NCBI GenBank assembly: GCA_001643675.2
Contig: LSRY02000069.1
Coordinates: 129,001-193,000, forward strand
Direction: 5' to 3'
DNA from: Monocercomonoides exilis
Lineage: Eukaryota; Preaxostyla; Oxymonadida; Polymastigidae
DNA: 64,000 nucleotides
Shown here: piece after piece, positions 10,860 to 23,600 of the stretch
How the letters are laid out: every line of letters begins with the position of its first letter
Position numbering within the stretch: the first letter of the stretch is position 1
Notes under the pieces: generated by a model
Database searches by the model: none
What the model was told of the DNA's origin: nothing
Seen by the model: only the letters and a program-made list of their open reading frames with translations
Position numbers and translations under genes: made by a program

Positions 10860-11940
10860 TAGAAGAAGTTTTGGTGGTTGATTTCATTTGAATGAGAAAG
10901 GCAGCAGAAAATTTTAAGAGCTTGCATAATTTGAGAAGGGAAAGAAAAAGGAAGAGAAACTGAAGGAAACAGAAATTGAAGGCATTTCATTAAGATGGAA
11001 TTTGCTATTGCCACTTTATTTTGGAAAGTGTCAATTGTTTGACGAAGAACATGTTGAATTGGCACTTCGTCTTGAACGGTTGTACAGGGAGAAAATTGAA
11101 AATGAAAAGTTAATATTTGAAAGTTTTATTTGTGACATACGGTGATGTGGAGAAATGAGTTTATTAATATTGATATTTTGCTGGAAGCAGGAGCTTTCTA
11201 TCTGCCTGTGAAAGAAATTCAGCTTCCTACTATGGAAAACGAAGGCGTGTGTCATTTTCTAATATTCTTTTTAGTAATTTCAAAAAGATCAAGGAAAGAG
11301 CATGAATGATGTGAAAGAAGTGAAAAGAAAGACAACTAAAAAAATGAAATTTTGAAAAGTTGAAAGAAGAAGGTTACGGAGATGCCATCATATGCTTTTA
11401 TCAATCATTTGATCATTTTAACAAAGAATGTTATTATGAATTATAATTTGATATTTCATGCTTTCTTTGTGAATGTTTGAGCAAATGAGAAACATATCAT
11501 TTTTTAATTCATAATTGTTATTTATGTTTTTTCATCATTTCGAAATGGAATAAATCAACAAAAAAAGGGAAAAGAAGAACGGATCAAAATGATATCAAGA
11601 AAAATAAACAAGTTAAAGATCAATTACAATAGAAAAGGTGATTTCGACAAATGCTTGAAAATTTTGGATAAGAAAAAATATTGACATTTCACATTCCTTT
11701 ATCTATCAATATTTTTCTGTTTAAAAAAATACACGTTTTCTTTTGTTTGTCGTCAATTTTGTTGTATCTTCTTTATCCTCTGCATCTTCAATTTTTTTCA
11801 AATCACATAATCATTTGCATTTGTGTCTTCCTTATTATTTCTCAGAGAGGATAAACCTTGCCGCACGATTTTCGCTGAAATCCCCTTCTGCCAATTCATT
11901 CACATTGTTTTTAAGCAACACATATTCCGATTAATAATGG
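10860..11940. other. scattered coding-like fragments
   Basis: On the plus strand, 11038-11145 gives a helical piece (EEHVELALRLERLYREKIEN) ending at a TGA. On the minus strand, about 11935-11810 gives a piece ending ...NRAARFILSEK, two TAA codons and then a TGA. Neither can be linked to a start or an exon with confidence. They may be remnants of genes or exons with unseen introns. Confidence 0.25.
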
Positions 11941-13204
11941 TCAGATGATATATTCTTTAAAAGTATCTCCTGCTCTTCCGTTGCTTTCGTGTTCTATCCA
12001 TTCTTAATAGCCTTTAATCAATAGGATAATTTCAGAAAAGGAGTTGGGAAAGTGAAAGAATGAAAATGACTGAGTGAAAAGATAAATGGAAAAACTTCAG
12101 GTGCATTTATCATGAAGTGCATAAACAGTTATAAGGCAAGCTAAGTCACCACAAAATGAAAAAAATTCGTTAATGCAGAAAAAAAAGTGAGTGGTTTTTA
12201 CACACAATTTTGCTGAGTTGCTGCTGTTCTTGTGCAACTGTCTACTTTTATAAGTTGATAAGCTTCTTATAGCATCGAGTTCCTGAGTGCGCCAAAATTA
12301 TCGTAGTGATTATTTTGCTTAAACTTGAGCACATCGATACAATTATGCTGCCATTTGTCTATGCAAAAAGAAAATTATAGAGAAACAGCTCAGGATAAAA
12401 GCAACTGTTTTTCTAGCGCCATTTGATTTATCTGATTCTCCCTTAACTTAGAACTGCTTTTCTGATGCTATAACTGCTGCGCCCAGTGTTATTGAGGAAA
12501 ATATGATGAGATGATAAAATTGTAATTTTTGAAAAGTTGTGAAAGGATATTGAAATATATAACTTAAAATATTCCGTGGTAAAAAAAATTGTGGTTTTTT
12601 GAATATGAAGATCTTCAACAGTTTAACATCTCATGAGAAAAGTCTATAAGTCTATTCATTAGTTATTATCAAAATTGTGATCATAATTCACTTTGGAATA
12701 AATCATACAGATATTTCACAAAATGGCTGTCCTTTCCTTGTGCGCCATAAAAGGAAAGTGGATTTTCTTATTTTCAAAGTGAAAGGAATTCTCGCAAAAA
12801 CAATTTTCATTTAATAACTTTTCTTTAAATATAGTGCTAATTGCAACAACTCTTTGATAGCATTGATAAATAAAATTGTCAAATAGTTATTCTTCTTTAG
12901 CGTCCAATTAAAGTCTTTCAATTATTATCAAAAACAATTTAGAAAATTTCATTTTAAATGAATTGTGATACAGTTAATACCAAATCAATATTTCATATCA
13001 CAATATATGCATATTCATATGATGCGATAATTTGCACAAAATTGTCGTTTTTATGGATTCACTTTTGCTATTTTCTTTGTTAAATGAGATTTTCAACAAG
13101 AATATAAGAAATGTTATGGAAAAAATCAATTCAATTTTAAAGTTTGTTCAAAATCGTTTCAAAACGAGACATTTTGTCTTCCCACATCTTTATCTTACTA
13201 TGTC
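11941..13204. other. AT-rich DNA, nothing identified
   Basis: No frame of convincing composition, no RNA gene and no inverted repeat that I could see. The 60-codon frame at 13032-13214 has AT-driven composition. Confidence 0.4.
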
Positions 13205-13505
13205 ACATTGCTGACTTCATGTGACGTCAGTGACGAGATGACTTCAGTGACTTATCAAAATTCCGATATTTATGATCGCGTCACCAAAAATATTATTAAT
13301 CGAAATTTTTCTTTCATAAATATATATTTTTTTTTTCATTATTGGTTTTTGAATAAAAATTAGTTAAAATTTTGAAATTATTTCACAAATAAGAAACAAA
13401 CTTTTATTTTTTATTGAATTTTTTTACTGACGTGAATTTTTTTGTCACGTCCGTCAAAAATCAAAAACATCACGTCAAAAGTCAGTACGTCACTCAGGTT
13501 TAATT
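13205..13505. mobile_element. ~300-bp MITE-like element, TGACGT family copy 1
   Basis: Begins near 13208 with TGTGACGTCAGTGACGAGAT and ends near 13502 with CGTCACTCAGGTTTA. Internal motifs include GACTTCAGTGACTTAT near the left end, and TGACGTGAAT and CACGTCCGTCA near the right end. The same order of motifs occurs at 23997-24293 over the same length. There is no coding capacity. I did not find a convincing target duplication. Confidence 0.55.
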
Positions 13506-14392
13506 TCCGGTTTGAATCCTTTCTTAAATTTAAGAATTCAAATTATTTCCAAATAGTTTGTAAAGAAAAAAAATGCATGAAAAAATATGAAAATTTTGTT
13601 TATTCTCCTGGGAAACTGAATCTGGACACAAAGCTTGCAAGTTATTGCAATTATCGTTTAATAAAAGCAATAACAGGATGGATTCTGTCTTGTCCTCAAT
13701 TTGGATTTGGTAAGTGGGAACAAAACGTACTGTTCAAAATGCTTTTTAAATCTTAAATGTTCGTTATCATAATAAGTTATAAGTCCATGTGGGACATTTT
13801 CACTGGTAAATTTCGTCTTATTCGAATAATTGAATTGGAGACTCATTTTTGAAATTCTTAATCAACAGAACACATGTTTTTTTATCTTTTTTGATAAATG
13901 AAACCCTATTCAATAATTTAGGTTCATATTTTTATTTATATTATACCCTAATTCACTCGTTGTGAACTCATTGAAACCAATAGCCTCTCTATAACTTCAT
14001 AAGAAATTTTGTGAAATAATATTATTAGGGTTTGATCAAAGATATTTCAATGTGATAGGCGATTATTTATCACTTGAATTTTGAGTCGAAAATGAATATT
14101 TCAATTTTATAGATTGCTTTGTATTCATTTGGTGTTGTTTTTTTTGAGAAATAAAACTTTCTTTGTGTTATTTTTTGAATAGTACGTTTTGTTCCCATTC
14201 ACCTTGGATTTAACCAAATTACATCGGACAACCAAGAATAAACTAATTTTATCACTATTCAAGATTCAATGATTGAAAAAAAAAGAAAAATAATTTAAAA
14301 ATCGAAAAATTTAATTAAAATAACAAAAGAGTTCTGAAAAAAAAGCAAACCTGTCAGTTTCTGAGTATTTCTTTAAAAATCGATAAAGGGTG
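13506..14392. other. AT-rich DNA, no gene identified
   Basis: Contains a short frame around 13442-13756 of ambiguous composition (SYCNYRLIKAITGWILSC) overlapping the MITE end. No start, domain or splice support was found. Confidence 0.35.
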
Positions 14393-14886
14393 GTTTTTTA
14401 TCCGGACATTTTTTTTAATCCGTACATTTTTTTATTGGTGTATCTCACTAAATAAAAACTAAAAACAAAAAAAGCATATTGCACCAGGTTTGAGCACGTA
14501 TTAAATGTTCATTCAATAAAAAATTTTTTGTCAATTTTTGTATTTGATGAAGATCTTGAGAATTTTTAATTTATTTTTGATCATTTGTTTTGCTCGTTTT
14601 GAATCGACTCTCTTTTTCTGTCAGTCTTTAGCTACTGGACCATAAATCATTCATTATTATCTTTAATAATTTCAAATCTTTTTTGTTTTTTCTAATTTTT
14701 TCACGAGTTTTTCGCATTTCATTGTTTTTGAAGAAAATTATAAAAAACTCATATTTTCTCAACTGTTTTTTGTTATTTCAATAAAAATATTTATATTTTG
14801 TGCAAATTGGATATAAGTGCATTGCTACTCAAAATTGTTTGTTTTACACCAAAAATTATTCAACATCGAAAAAGTTTAATTCAAAA
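14393..14886 (+). repeat. left terminal inverted repeat (494 bp)
   Basis: Reverse complement of 16340-16833. It runs from GTTTTTTATCCGG to the beginning of the CGAAAAA motif array. I saw no mismatches in the stretches compared. Confidence 0.85.
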
Positions 14887-16339
14887 TCGAAAAACTTTAA
14901 TTCAACATCGAAAATTATTATTCGAAATCGGAAAACTTTCATTCGAAATCGAATATATTAAATTCAACATCGAAAATTCTTTATCATCAAAAAATTTGAA
15001 ATAAATTTTATAATTCATTCTCATGTCAGTTTCTTTTCTTTTAGTTTCAGATCTGAGAAATTTGTCATTTTTAATTAGAAAAATATTTTTTGATCTTTAT
15101 TTTAGTGTTTGATTGTATTCAATAGCGGGAATATAAAAAAATTGAAATTTATTTAATTCTTCACATGTCTTCAGGTGATTATAAGGAATATAAGCAAAAA
15201 ACAAAAGTGAGAGGATAGTTCATGATCTTGTTTTGTGTGCAAAAAGACAGAAATATATCTCATTTATCGAATTAAAAATGTTTTGAATTTCATTTATTGC
15301 ATTGGAAGCTGATAAAATATAACATTTTCAATATTCAAAATGAGAAAAGAATCGATTGATATCAGTCAATATCGTAGAAAACAGTTGTTGAAAACGAAAG
15401 AAAAACAATTCCAATAAATAAACATTTGTTGTTATCAACATTTGTTTCAATAAAATATCCTTAATTTTGACTTGAATTGAAATTCTTAACCAATTAACTT
15501 CTTTTTCGATTTTGAATTGAACATTTTTGATGTTGAATTAAATAATTTCTATCTTGAATTAAACTTTTTCGATTTCGAATGAAAGTTTTTCGATTTCGAA
15601 TAATACACCAAAAATTATTCAAAATCGAAAAACTTTCAACCAAAGTCGAAAAACTTTCAAACGAAATCGAAAATTATTATTCAAAGTCGGAAAACTTTCA
15701 TTCAAAGTCGAAAACTTTCATTCGAAGTCGAAAAACTTTCAAGCAAAGTCGAAAGTTCGAAATTTTTCAAAATTTCATAGAGTTGACAAAATTCAATTCA
15801 AGTCAAAAAAGCATTGTGATTGTTAAAATATCGATGATATTTGTTATTTTGACAATTTTCCATCTCTTTTCTGATATTTTTCTGTGCTTTCTTTTGTCCA
15901 ATTACAAAAAATTTAAAATATGAGAGATATAATGACATATTTTTATTATATTTCAATTGAAATGCATTGCTTTTCAAAAGATTAGAATAAAATTTTTATT
16001 CATATTTTTTCACAATTTATGAAGAATGATGAATGCAAAATTGGATTTCATATTTCGAGTTTTTCAGATCAAAATATTCATTTAATACGGAAGGAAACAT
16101 ATGTTAAAAAATTTGTCTAGAGTTTATAAAAGAGTTTATTTTGAATTTAAATTCTCAAATTTTGCATAAATCAACAACACACACATTGCTCATAATATTC
16201 ACAAAAACAAAAGAACAAAGATCCACTTCAATTGAATTTTCCATATTAATCGTTCATTTTTTTGTCAAGGTTTCGACTTCGAATGAAAGTTTTCGACTTT
16301 GATTGAAACTTTTTTGACTTCGAATGAAAGTTTTCCGAC

Positions 16340-16833
16340 TTTGAATTAAACTTTTTCGATGTTGAATAATTTTTGGTGTAAAACAAACAATTTTGAGTAG
16401 CAATGCACTTATATCCAATTTGCACAAAATATAAATATTTTTATTGAAATAACAAAAAACAGTTGAGAAAATATGAGTTTTTTATAATTTTCTTCAAAAA
16501 CAATGAAATGCGAAAAACTCGTGAAAAAATTAGAAAAAACAAAAAAGATTTGAAATTATTAAAGATAATAATGAATGATTTATGGTCCAGTAGCTAAAGA
16601 CTGACAGAAAAAGAGAGTCGATTCAAAACGAGCAAAACAAATGATCAAAAATAAATTAAAAATTCTCAAGATCTTCATCAAATACAAAAATTGACAAAAA
16701 ATTTTTTATTGAATGAACATTTAATACGTGCTCAAACCTGGTGCAATATGCTTTTTTTGTTTTTAGTTTTTATTTAGTGAGATACACCAATAAAAAAATG
16801 TACGGATTAAAAAAAATGTCCGGATAAAAAAAC
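16340..16833 (-). repeat. right terminal inverted repeat (494 bp)
   Basis: Partner of 14393-14886. Its inner end lies in a TTCGAATGAAAGTTTT-type array, so the exact limit of pairing is soft by a few tens of bases. Confidence 0.85.
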
Positions 16834-17582
16834 TACACAAGAATAATTATTAATGAACTCTATTCTTTTTTCCAGAACAGGCATAGGTCTGAATTGTACC
16901 ATTTTGTTGGGGACATTAAAAATCTTAAATTCACAAATTATTAATTGTTATTAATAATTGAAACTCAAATCGATCAGTAATAAGCAAATAAACAATGATG
17001 AATAACTCCCAAAAAATTTAGTTATCACAATACGACAATATATGAAATGTGAAATATTTGACAAATTATGAAATAATGAAGTTATTAAACCTGTATGACG
17101 TGTTGAAAAAAATTTTTCACGTCCGTCAGTAATTTTCTAGTGTTTTTTATTATTATTTTTTTTTTTATTTTTATTGAAGAGAGAATGATTATTTTTGTAT
17201 GAGTTTTTATTTTTTGAATTTTATTTGTTCTTTTTTGTTTTTGAGTTTATTAAAAATTGATTTTTTTCATATCCCATAAATTTATTTCTGTTGGAATTTT
17301 CGAATTATTTTTTTAAATAAAATTTGTTACACATGGATTGTGCAATAACGCGGATTTTGTTCTTGCACAATATTTTTTTATCAGATATAAAAATGCTATT
17401 TATCACTTCAACAGTTTGAAACTTTTGAAATTCCTTTCATTTTTCTTTTTTCAATCAATTTTTTTTATTTCAAACGATATAATTCACACATATATTTCTA
17501 TAATGCAGACGGTTTTTTGTTAAAGCTTGGTGCTTCTTTAATATGAATATTCTTTGTATTTTCTTAAAGATAAACTTTTTCA
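16834..17582. other. AT-rich spacer with relic transposon ends
   Basis: At 16883 the sequence GGCATAGGTCTGAATTGTAC closely matches the terminus of the 3,973-bp element at 28896, but no partner end was found nearby. At 17088-17132 the motif ACCTGTATGACGTG...CACGTCCGTCAGT is an inverted copy of the MITE right end. No gene is evident; the 61-codon frame at 17338-17523 is AT-driven. Confidence 0.45.
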
Positions 17583-18660
17583 TTGTATTTTTCCTTGTTA
17601 GCTTCTATTTTTCATCTTCTCCTACGTATCTATTTCTGCCTCTATACTACTGCATTCCTTCTTTCTGCTTGTTTGTGCAACCAACTTCTTTCACCTTATC
17701 GATCTTCTTCTAATACATCTGCTGTGTATGTTGGAACAGAATCTCAAAGAAAAACGCTAAGAATGGTCACTTTTGATAGGAACAGTCATTTTTTCGAAAG
17801 GTACGAGTGGAGTGATTCAAATTGCACAGGAGATCAATGTGGTTCTCTAAAAATTGCTTGCACAATTGCAAGTTTCACAATTACTTCTTGTTCATTTTTC
17901 AATTGTTCAATTGCAGGTACATACCGTGGCAGAGCGTAGTTTTGTCAAGAATTGTTGAAAATTGACATCACAAAATCCAATTTCACAAGTTGCACTGCAG
18001 CTCATGGAGGAACAGTTTTGATATTGCATCCACAATCAAATGCCGATTGGACTATCTCAGAAAACAGGGTCGAAAATTGTTCAATTACAAATTGGTGTGG
18101 AACTGGTTGGGATTTTGGAATCAATAACACTCTTTCGGATGCTCAACTCCTGTAATCTGAATGTCAGTGTATTTCAAACTCAGGAAGTGATGCTTCGGGA
18201 TCATTGACTTTCAATTGGCCTCCTCAAATAAAACTAAGTCAGCTTTCAATCAATGAGTATCAATTGGTTAATAATATTCTTACTTCTTTTTCCACTTACG
18301 GTGGAGCAGGAATATTCTTTGATGGAACTTCTTCCTGGATTAATGGAATGAAATTCATCACATTTTGTTTTTTCGATGGCAACACCGCTTCTAGTGGCAG
18401 AGGAAACGATGTATTCTTCAATGGCAGCAGCATCACCCAATCTCTTTTCCAGCAATGTGGCTCAACAACCACAACAAAAAGAGTCTGGAATAATAAAACA
18501 GCTGACAATGATGAATTCAATGGATGGCTTCCGATCATTAACCAGAACAAAATCGTTGCAAATGGCGGAAGTGATGTCGATGCCTGTGGAAAAACATAGC
18601 AAAGCCCATATGGAACAATTGAATTCGCTCTTGTTCGCATGACAGATTCCCAAGACGCCT
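17583..18660 (+). CDS. beta-helix (POMP/pectin-lyase-like) surface protein fragment
   Basis: A single frame of about 355 codons without TGA but with TAG at 17937, TAA at 18153 and TAG at 18597, read as Gln. The N-terminus is hydrophobic, consistent with secretion. It then shows the hallmark of right-handed beta-helix repeat proteins: short Gly/Asn/Ser/Cys-rich strands such as CSFFNCS, NFTSCTAAHGGT and YGGAGIFFDG. Near the end is the module D-A-C-G-K-T-Q-Q-S-P-Y-G-T-I-E-F-A-L, which matches the C-G-x4-P-C-x-T-I-x-A module of the two other copies in the window. It is probably a secreted or surface protein. Around 17925-17955 the better beta-helix reading (FVKNC) lies in another frame, so small indels have occurred. 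Confidence 0.5.
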
Positions 18661-19245
18661 CTTCACCCTCCTCACTTCAGCGTTTATTCCCATTCAAACA
18701 CTCACCTTCAGCGAAGTTGACACAAAAACCACAGGAAATGGAACAAGTACCATCGCTATCACATCCAGTGGCATTCCTCAACCAACTTGAAAGCACAATC
18801 ACAATCAACATCATCACTTTCCTCATCATCACTTTCTTGTTTTCAACCATTACACTCCATTCTGTTTCTTGACAGAAAGATGGTAACAACCACAACCAAC
18901 ACACCGGAGCTCACTCGCGCAACGCTCCTCTTCACTGAAGTTGCAATTTGGTTCTGTTTGTTCTTCAAGTCAGTTGCGCTTGTAATCAATCATCACACGC
19001 ATTTTTCTGGGACTGCTCAAAAGATAACAAGTTTGGTAACGAAACAAATGGAGGACGTTTTGAGTGAGGTACAAGGCAACTTCCTCTATCAGACCACGGT
19101 TCTATTCAACCATTTGGATGAGAGTCGCGAAAGTTCAAAGAATTGTTCATTATTTGGTTATAGATATATCGATGCTGTATCGATGTTTGCAAAGTTTGCT
19201 TTATTTCCAGACTTATTTTTTCTCATTGTTCAATTTCTTTCGTAA
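18661..19245 (+). pseudogene. decayed continuation of the beta-helix protein
   Basis: From about 18660 the homologous reading jumps one frame. The run LTFSEVDTKTTGNGTSTIAI continues the beta-helix style and meets a TGA at about 18790. A further piece near 18930-19055 (FFWDCSKDNKFGNETNGG) lies in yet another frame. The frame changes indicate a degraded gene or several unrecognised introns. Confidence 0.4.
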
Positions 19246-19468
19246 TTATGTTCATAAACTATTATTTAATAAGCAAACATTTTGGCATTTCTTTTGTTTT
19301 TTTTATTTTTAATAAGCCTGTGATTAAAAATGTTTTCAAAAGGAAAACATTTAAATAAAACGTTCTTTATTCAATTTTGTTTGTTATTTCTGAAAATAAA
19401 CATACCAATTAAACGAATCTTTTTGCTTTTTTAATAATAACATTTTTTGAAACGATATTCAGAGTGAA

Positions 19469-19680
19469 ATGCCTTTCTCAGCTGAGGATGTTCTGGAGAT
19501 GCAAAAGCTGGAGCTGGAGAAAGCAGAACAACAAAAGGCAAGAAGCGGAGCGGGCATGCTGCAGAACATAAAGAAAGAGCTGGCTCGCCAAGTTTCTTTA
19601 AGAGATTGGTTGGGAATAAGATATTGAAGAAACAGAATGAGGGAGACGAGAAGATGGAGGAAGAATCAATTGCTATTTGA
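19469..19680 (+). CDS. short coiled-coil-like gene, frameshifted
   Basis: ATG at 19469 opens a 52-codon helical protein (MPFSAEDVLEMQKLELEK) that ends at TGA 19625-19627. The neighbouring frame continues the same charged style (LVGNKILKKQNEGDEKMEEE) to TGA 19678-19680. One frameshift or a short intron near 19590-19610 would join them into about 70 residues. No family recognised. Confidence 0.35.
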
Positions 19681-20556
19681 TCTTAATCTCCTTCTGCTTT
19701 TCCCTCTTCTCTCTCTTCCATTTCTTCACTCTCTTTATTAAATGGTATGCAAAATCTTTCGCCTCTACTCAATGTTCATTTTTGTTCTCCAACTTATGTT
19801 TCATTTATTCCTTCTTCTTTCAAAACCTTATTTCCTTCCATTTCTTCTTCACCTTATTCTTCGCCTTTTTCTACTTCACATCGAATAGAATGTCAGCTGA
19901 AGGAGAGATGGAAGAAGGCGAAATGGATGAATACTTTTCTGATCTGCTTTATTTCTCAACAGACAAAGCTGAATCTCCATTTGATCAATTATTATTATCA
20001 TCATCACATTCATATTCCTCTTTTCCTTCATCTTCATCATCATTATCAACTTCTTCTTCTTCTTCTTCCTCTTTCTCTTTCTCTTCCTCTTCCTCTTCCT
20101 CTTCCTCTTCCTCTTCCTCTTCCTCTTCCTCCTCCTCTTTCTCTTCTTCTTTTACTCCTCTTCTTCTTTTCTTTTTCTTCTTCTCCGTCTGTTTCTGCTT
20201 TTATTTCATTTTCATCTTCATTATCTATAAAATTACTGATAAAAGATGTATTCTGTAAAAGTTTAATTTCTGTGATCTTTATTCTTTTCCGCCTTTCCGA
20301 TCAGTCTCCTTCCATCAATCTCAACACAACCACCATCACCTCCATAACTTCTTCATCCACCTCCGCCAGCTGTATCCTCTCCTCCACCACCTTCCCTGCC
20401 TTTTCCTTCTCCATCACCAACTGCTCTATGACAAATATCGACTCGCCACTGCTGAACAATCAGACTGCCACCATCTGCTGGTTCATCTTATTTGTATCAT
20501 CTGCCTTTGATAGTGCATTTTTTGTGAAAACACTTTATCCAAAGTGCATGAAATGA
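19681..20556 (+). CDS. low-complexity Ser- or Leu-rich reading frame
   Basis: One frame (19747-20556, 269 codons) ends at a TGA. Around 20300-20480 it reads like a beta-helix N-terminus (SFSITNCSMTNIDSPLLNN). Another frame (19677-20258) gives a sensible acidic start (MSAEGEMEEGEMDEYFSDL) and runs into poly-Ser. Between them lies a CTTCCT array at about 20063-20145 that can be read as Ser, Leu/Pro or Phe. The coding frame has probably slipped in the array. Whether this is one gene is uncertain. Confidence 0.35.
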
Positions 20557-20691
20557 GAAAAACTTAAGAGGTGAATTGAAAAAAAGAAAAAGATAAAACC
20601 CTGAAATTTGTAATATGTGAATGCAATAAAAGAAACGAAACGATATGAAATTATTCATTCCACAGTTTTCAAAATATTACCTTCGTTCATT

Positions 20692-23600
20692 TCAGTGTTT
20701 TTTAAGATTAATAAATGAATAGCTCGTATTATTTCTCATTCGTCTTCGTTTTGATATAAAATGAAATGCATTAAAAATTATTTGAAATGTTGATGTGTGC
20801 AAATAAGAAATATAGACCTACAATTTCAACAGTGCGTCCAATGTCTTTGTGCATATCGAATGTCTTTTGTCTCCCAATATGAAACGCATCCTTGAGATAA
20901 TTCTTTCACAGCTGGCCTCGCTGCGAGGAGAATCAATTAAAGTCAAGCATAATCCGGAAAACAGGATTGGAATGTCGCCATCTGAAGCGAAGGCTTTGTA
21001 ATAAACCTCGGGATCTTCTTCATAGACAAGTTCAGGGCAGGAATGCATTTGTCTTTGAAATAGTAAGTTTAAATTTTGAATCGCATTTTCATCCAGCGTT
21101 TGAAATGTTGTTTTGGAATATTTCATAAAGGAATCAAACAGGCGTGGCCCCCAGTCCTTTGTGATAGAATTTTCAACCTTTTTCAACAATTCCTTTTCTT
21201 TAAATACGTTCATATCACAACAAATCTGATTTTTTCCAGAAGAAAATAATTCTTCAACATATGTATCGCATTCGTTTTCATCGTTGAACTCAAAATTGCA
21301 GCATTCATCATCAAAACGATCACTGGTTTCATTTTTTTGTTACGTTGAACAAGAGTTTGTTCAACTTGCCTTTCTGAAGAAATTGCATGACTTCTTTCAA
21401 ATGAATTGAATGATGCTGTTACTGATGTGTGTGTGGAAAGAGATATTGAAGCTGAACAAGACGAAGACGAAGATGAAAAAGATTAAGGATTTTCAGAAGA
21501 AAAGATTTCACATGTCCTTGGAACGTACTCATCGCCTTCATCATTTTCTTCCGCAAGAAACAATCCAAATTCATCTCCTTCAATTAGCGATTCTGATCCT
21601 TCTTCATTGCCTGCTATGTCTTTTTGAATAATAAAATTTTCTTTTTCAATTTCCGTTATCAGCTCAAGAATTGAAGAAAATTCATTGTGATCTGAGGTTT
21701 TGGGGCTTTCTTCATCATCATCATCATTTTCCATTGATGATCCAAAATGTGAAAAAATGTTGACATCTCCATCAAATTGTTTTTCATTCAATCTTTTCAT
21801 TGCCCCTTCTTGGATGTCATTTGCCAACAATGAAACCTTTGTTTTGATCATTGAAGAATTGAATAGAGAAAATTGGTCATCATTTTCAGAAGAAGCATAA
21901 AAAGATTGAGCTTCTGAGTGACAAGCTGCTGTTTATGAAAAGAGAAATGAAAAAGTGTGATGTTTTGTGTATGAATTATAAGGATTTGAACTGTTATTGT
22001 ATTTTTCAGTAAATCATTTAGGCGAATTGAAATAAAGCGATGTAAATTCTCCTCTTCTGCAGAGTTGAAAACCAATAGGAGTAAATGCAAATGATAACGG
22101 TATTGTGATGCCTCTATTACCAGTGAAAAAATAGTTATGCAAATACACTATCACGTTGACAATCGCATTGTGCCATTTATTAACAAAAAAAAAAGGGATG
22201 CTCAGTCAAAAAAAAAAAAACAAATATCCAAATGCTTCAAGCAATAAAGGGAAAACAAAAGATAGTTTTGTTTTATCACTTTCAAATTTTAATTGCAAAA
22301 GGTGAAGGGGGAAAAGAAATACTTCTGCTTTCATGATATTACATAATGTTCCATCATTCAGCAGATTTTCTTTTTGGATAATTTCTCGATTTTTTCTAAT
22401 AAATGAGCACAATTCATACAGACTTTTCCATCTCGTGGAAATAAATGTTGGTATTCTTTTTTTGAAAAGATGTCTGGTTTTTTTTAAATTTGCTTGCTGA
22501 GCAAATTCCAGTATTTGTCAAAATTTTTTTAAAAAGTTCCTTGTTTAATTTTCAAATACAGAAAATTTTTCACATTTCAATCAATTTACTGTTCCTTTTC
22601 ACGAAACTTTTCTTGAATGAAAATAATAACATTGTAAAGATTTTATTTTCATGACAGCGAAATTTGGTGAGTGGGAATAGATATTTGATAGAAAAAGAAA
22701 TTTTAATTTTATTCGAAAAATAAACAAAAGGAACTTTTCAAAAAAATTTTGACATTAGTCTTTTTAAATCACGTATAAAATGAACTTTGCTGAAAGAATG
22801 ATGAATCACTAAATCCGTTAGATGATTGCAACAATATAAAAATACCGGATTTATTGTTAAAACAGAATCAACAGCAACTGATTTGAAGGAATTATTTGTT
22901 GATAATTGTTCAATTGCTTTCTTTTGAAACGCACACCCATCTGTGCAAATGCTCCTTACCACTGCGTTATGCTTATGAAATTCCAATATTAATGAATGAA
23001 CCAACTTCTCGTATTCTGATGTTGATCCGCAGGATTCGTATAATCCCCAGAAAAATGGTGTTGAATTGATGTTCAACTGTGAAACTGTAACAACAGTGTA
23101 TTGATTGCCAGCAACATTTGCTCCATCCATCATGAGACAAATTCCTGAATTGGTGATTTTATTGATATTTTCTTCCTTTCTTCTGATTTGTTCTTTCATC
23201 ATGATTTCTGACACTGATTAACGAGTTTAAGAGGGGAAAATGGATTGGGGAGATTTTGATGGATTTTCTTGACCTGCTTTTATTAGTGATGAAAAAAAAG
23301 TGTTTGCTTCCTTCGATGAACATGATAAAAAAGATATATTGCAACGACTCACAAATGATGCAAAATGCTCTTGTAATTGACTTTTTGATACGGATCCATA
23401 CAGCTTTTTCTCTGATGCAGTTTTTGGCTTTGGTTGAGAATCAAGTTGCTTTTTGAAAGATGAAATACAAGAAATATTTTGTAAACTGCAATTATGATTA
23501 ACAATTGAAGAATAAGTTTTTCGCCCTGATACTCCACAAGCATAACCTTCCTTGCTGTTTGGGTAGATATAGTACTTATGGCAATCTTTTTTTGGCGAAC

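Larger units (their letters stand above)
14393..16833. mobile_element. 2.44-kb foldback element with 494-bp terminal inverted repeats
   Basis: The first about 494 bases (14393-14886) are the reverse complement of the last about 494 (16340-16833), with termini GTTTTTTATCCGGAC. The middle carries arrays of a roughly 19-21-bp motif built on TTCAAAATCGAAAAACTTT in both orientations (about 14860-14990, 15490-15760, 16275-16370). No transposase frame is present. The only internal frame (15579-15923) is the translated repeat followed by a hydrophobic tail. It is therefore a non-autonomous foldback element. No clear target duplication flanks it. Confidence 0.85.

Noticed and set aside
14798-15004. 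Frame with repeated IQHRKSLIQNRKTLI considered as a repeat protein
   Set aside because: It is the translation of the CGAAAAACTTT-type satellite arrays inside the foldback element, found in both orientations.
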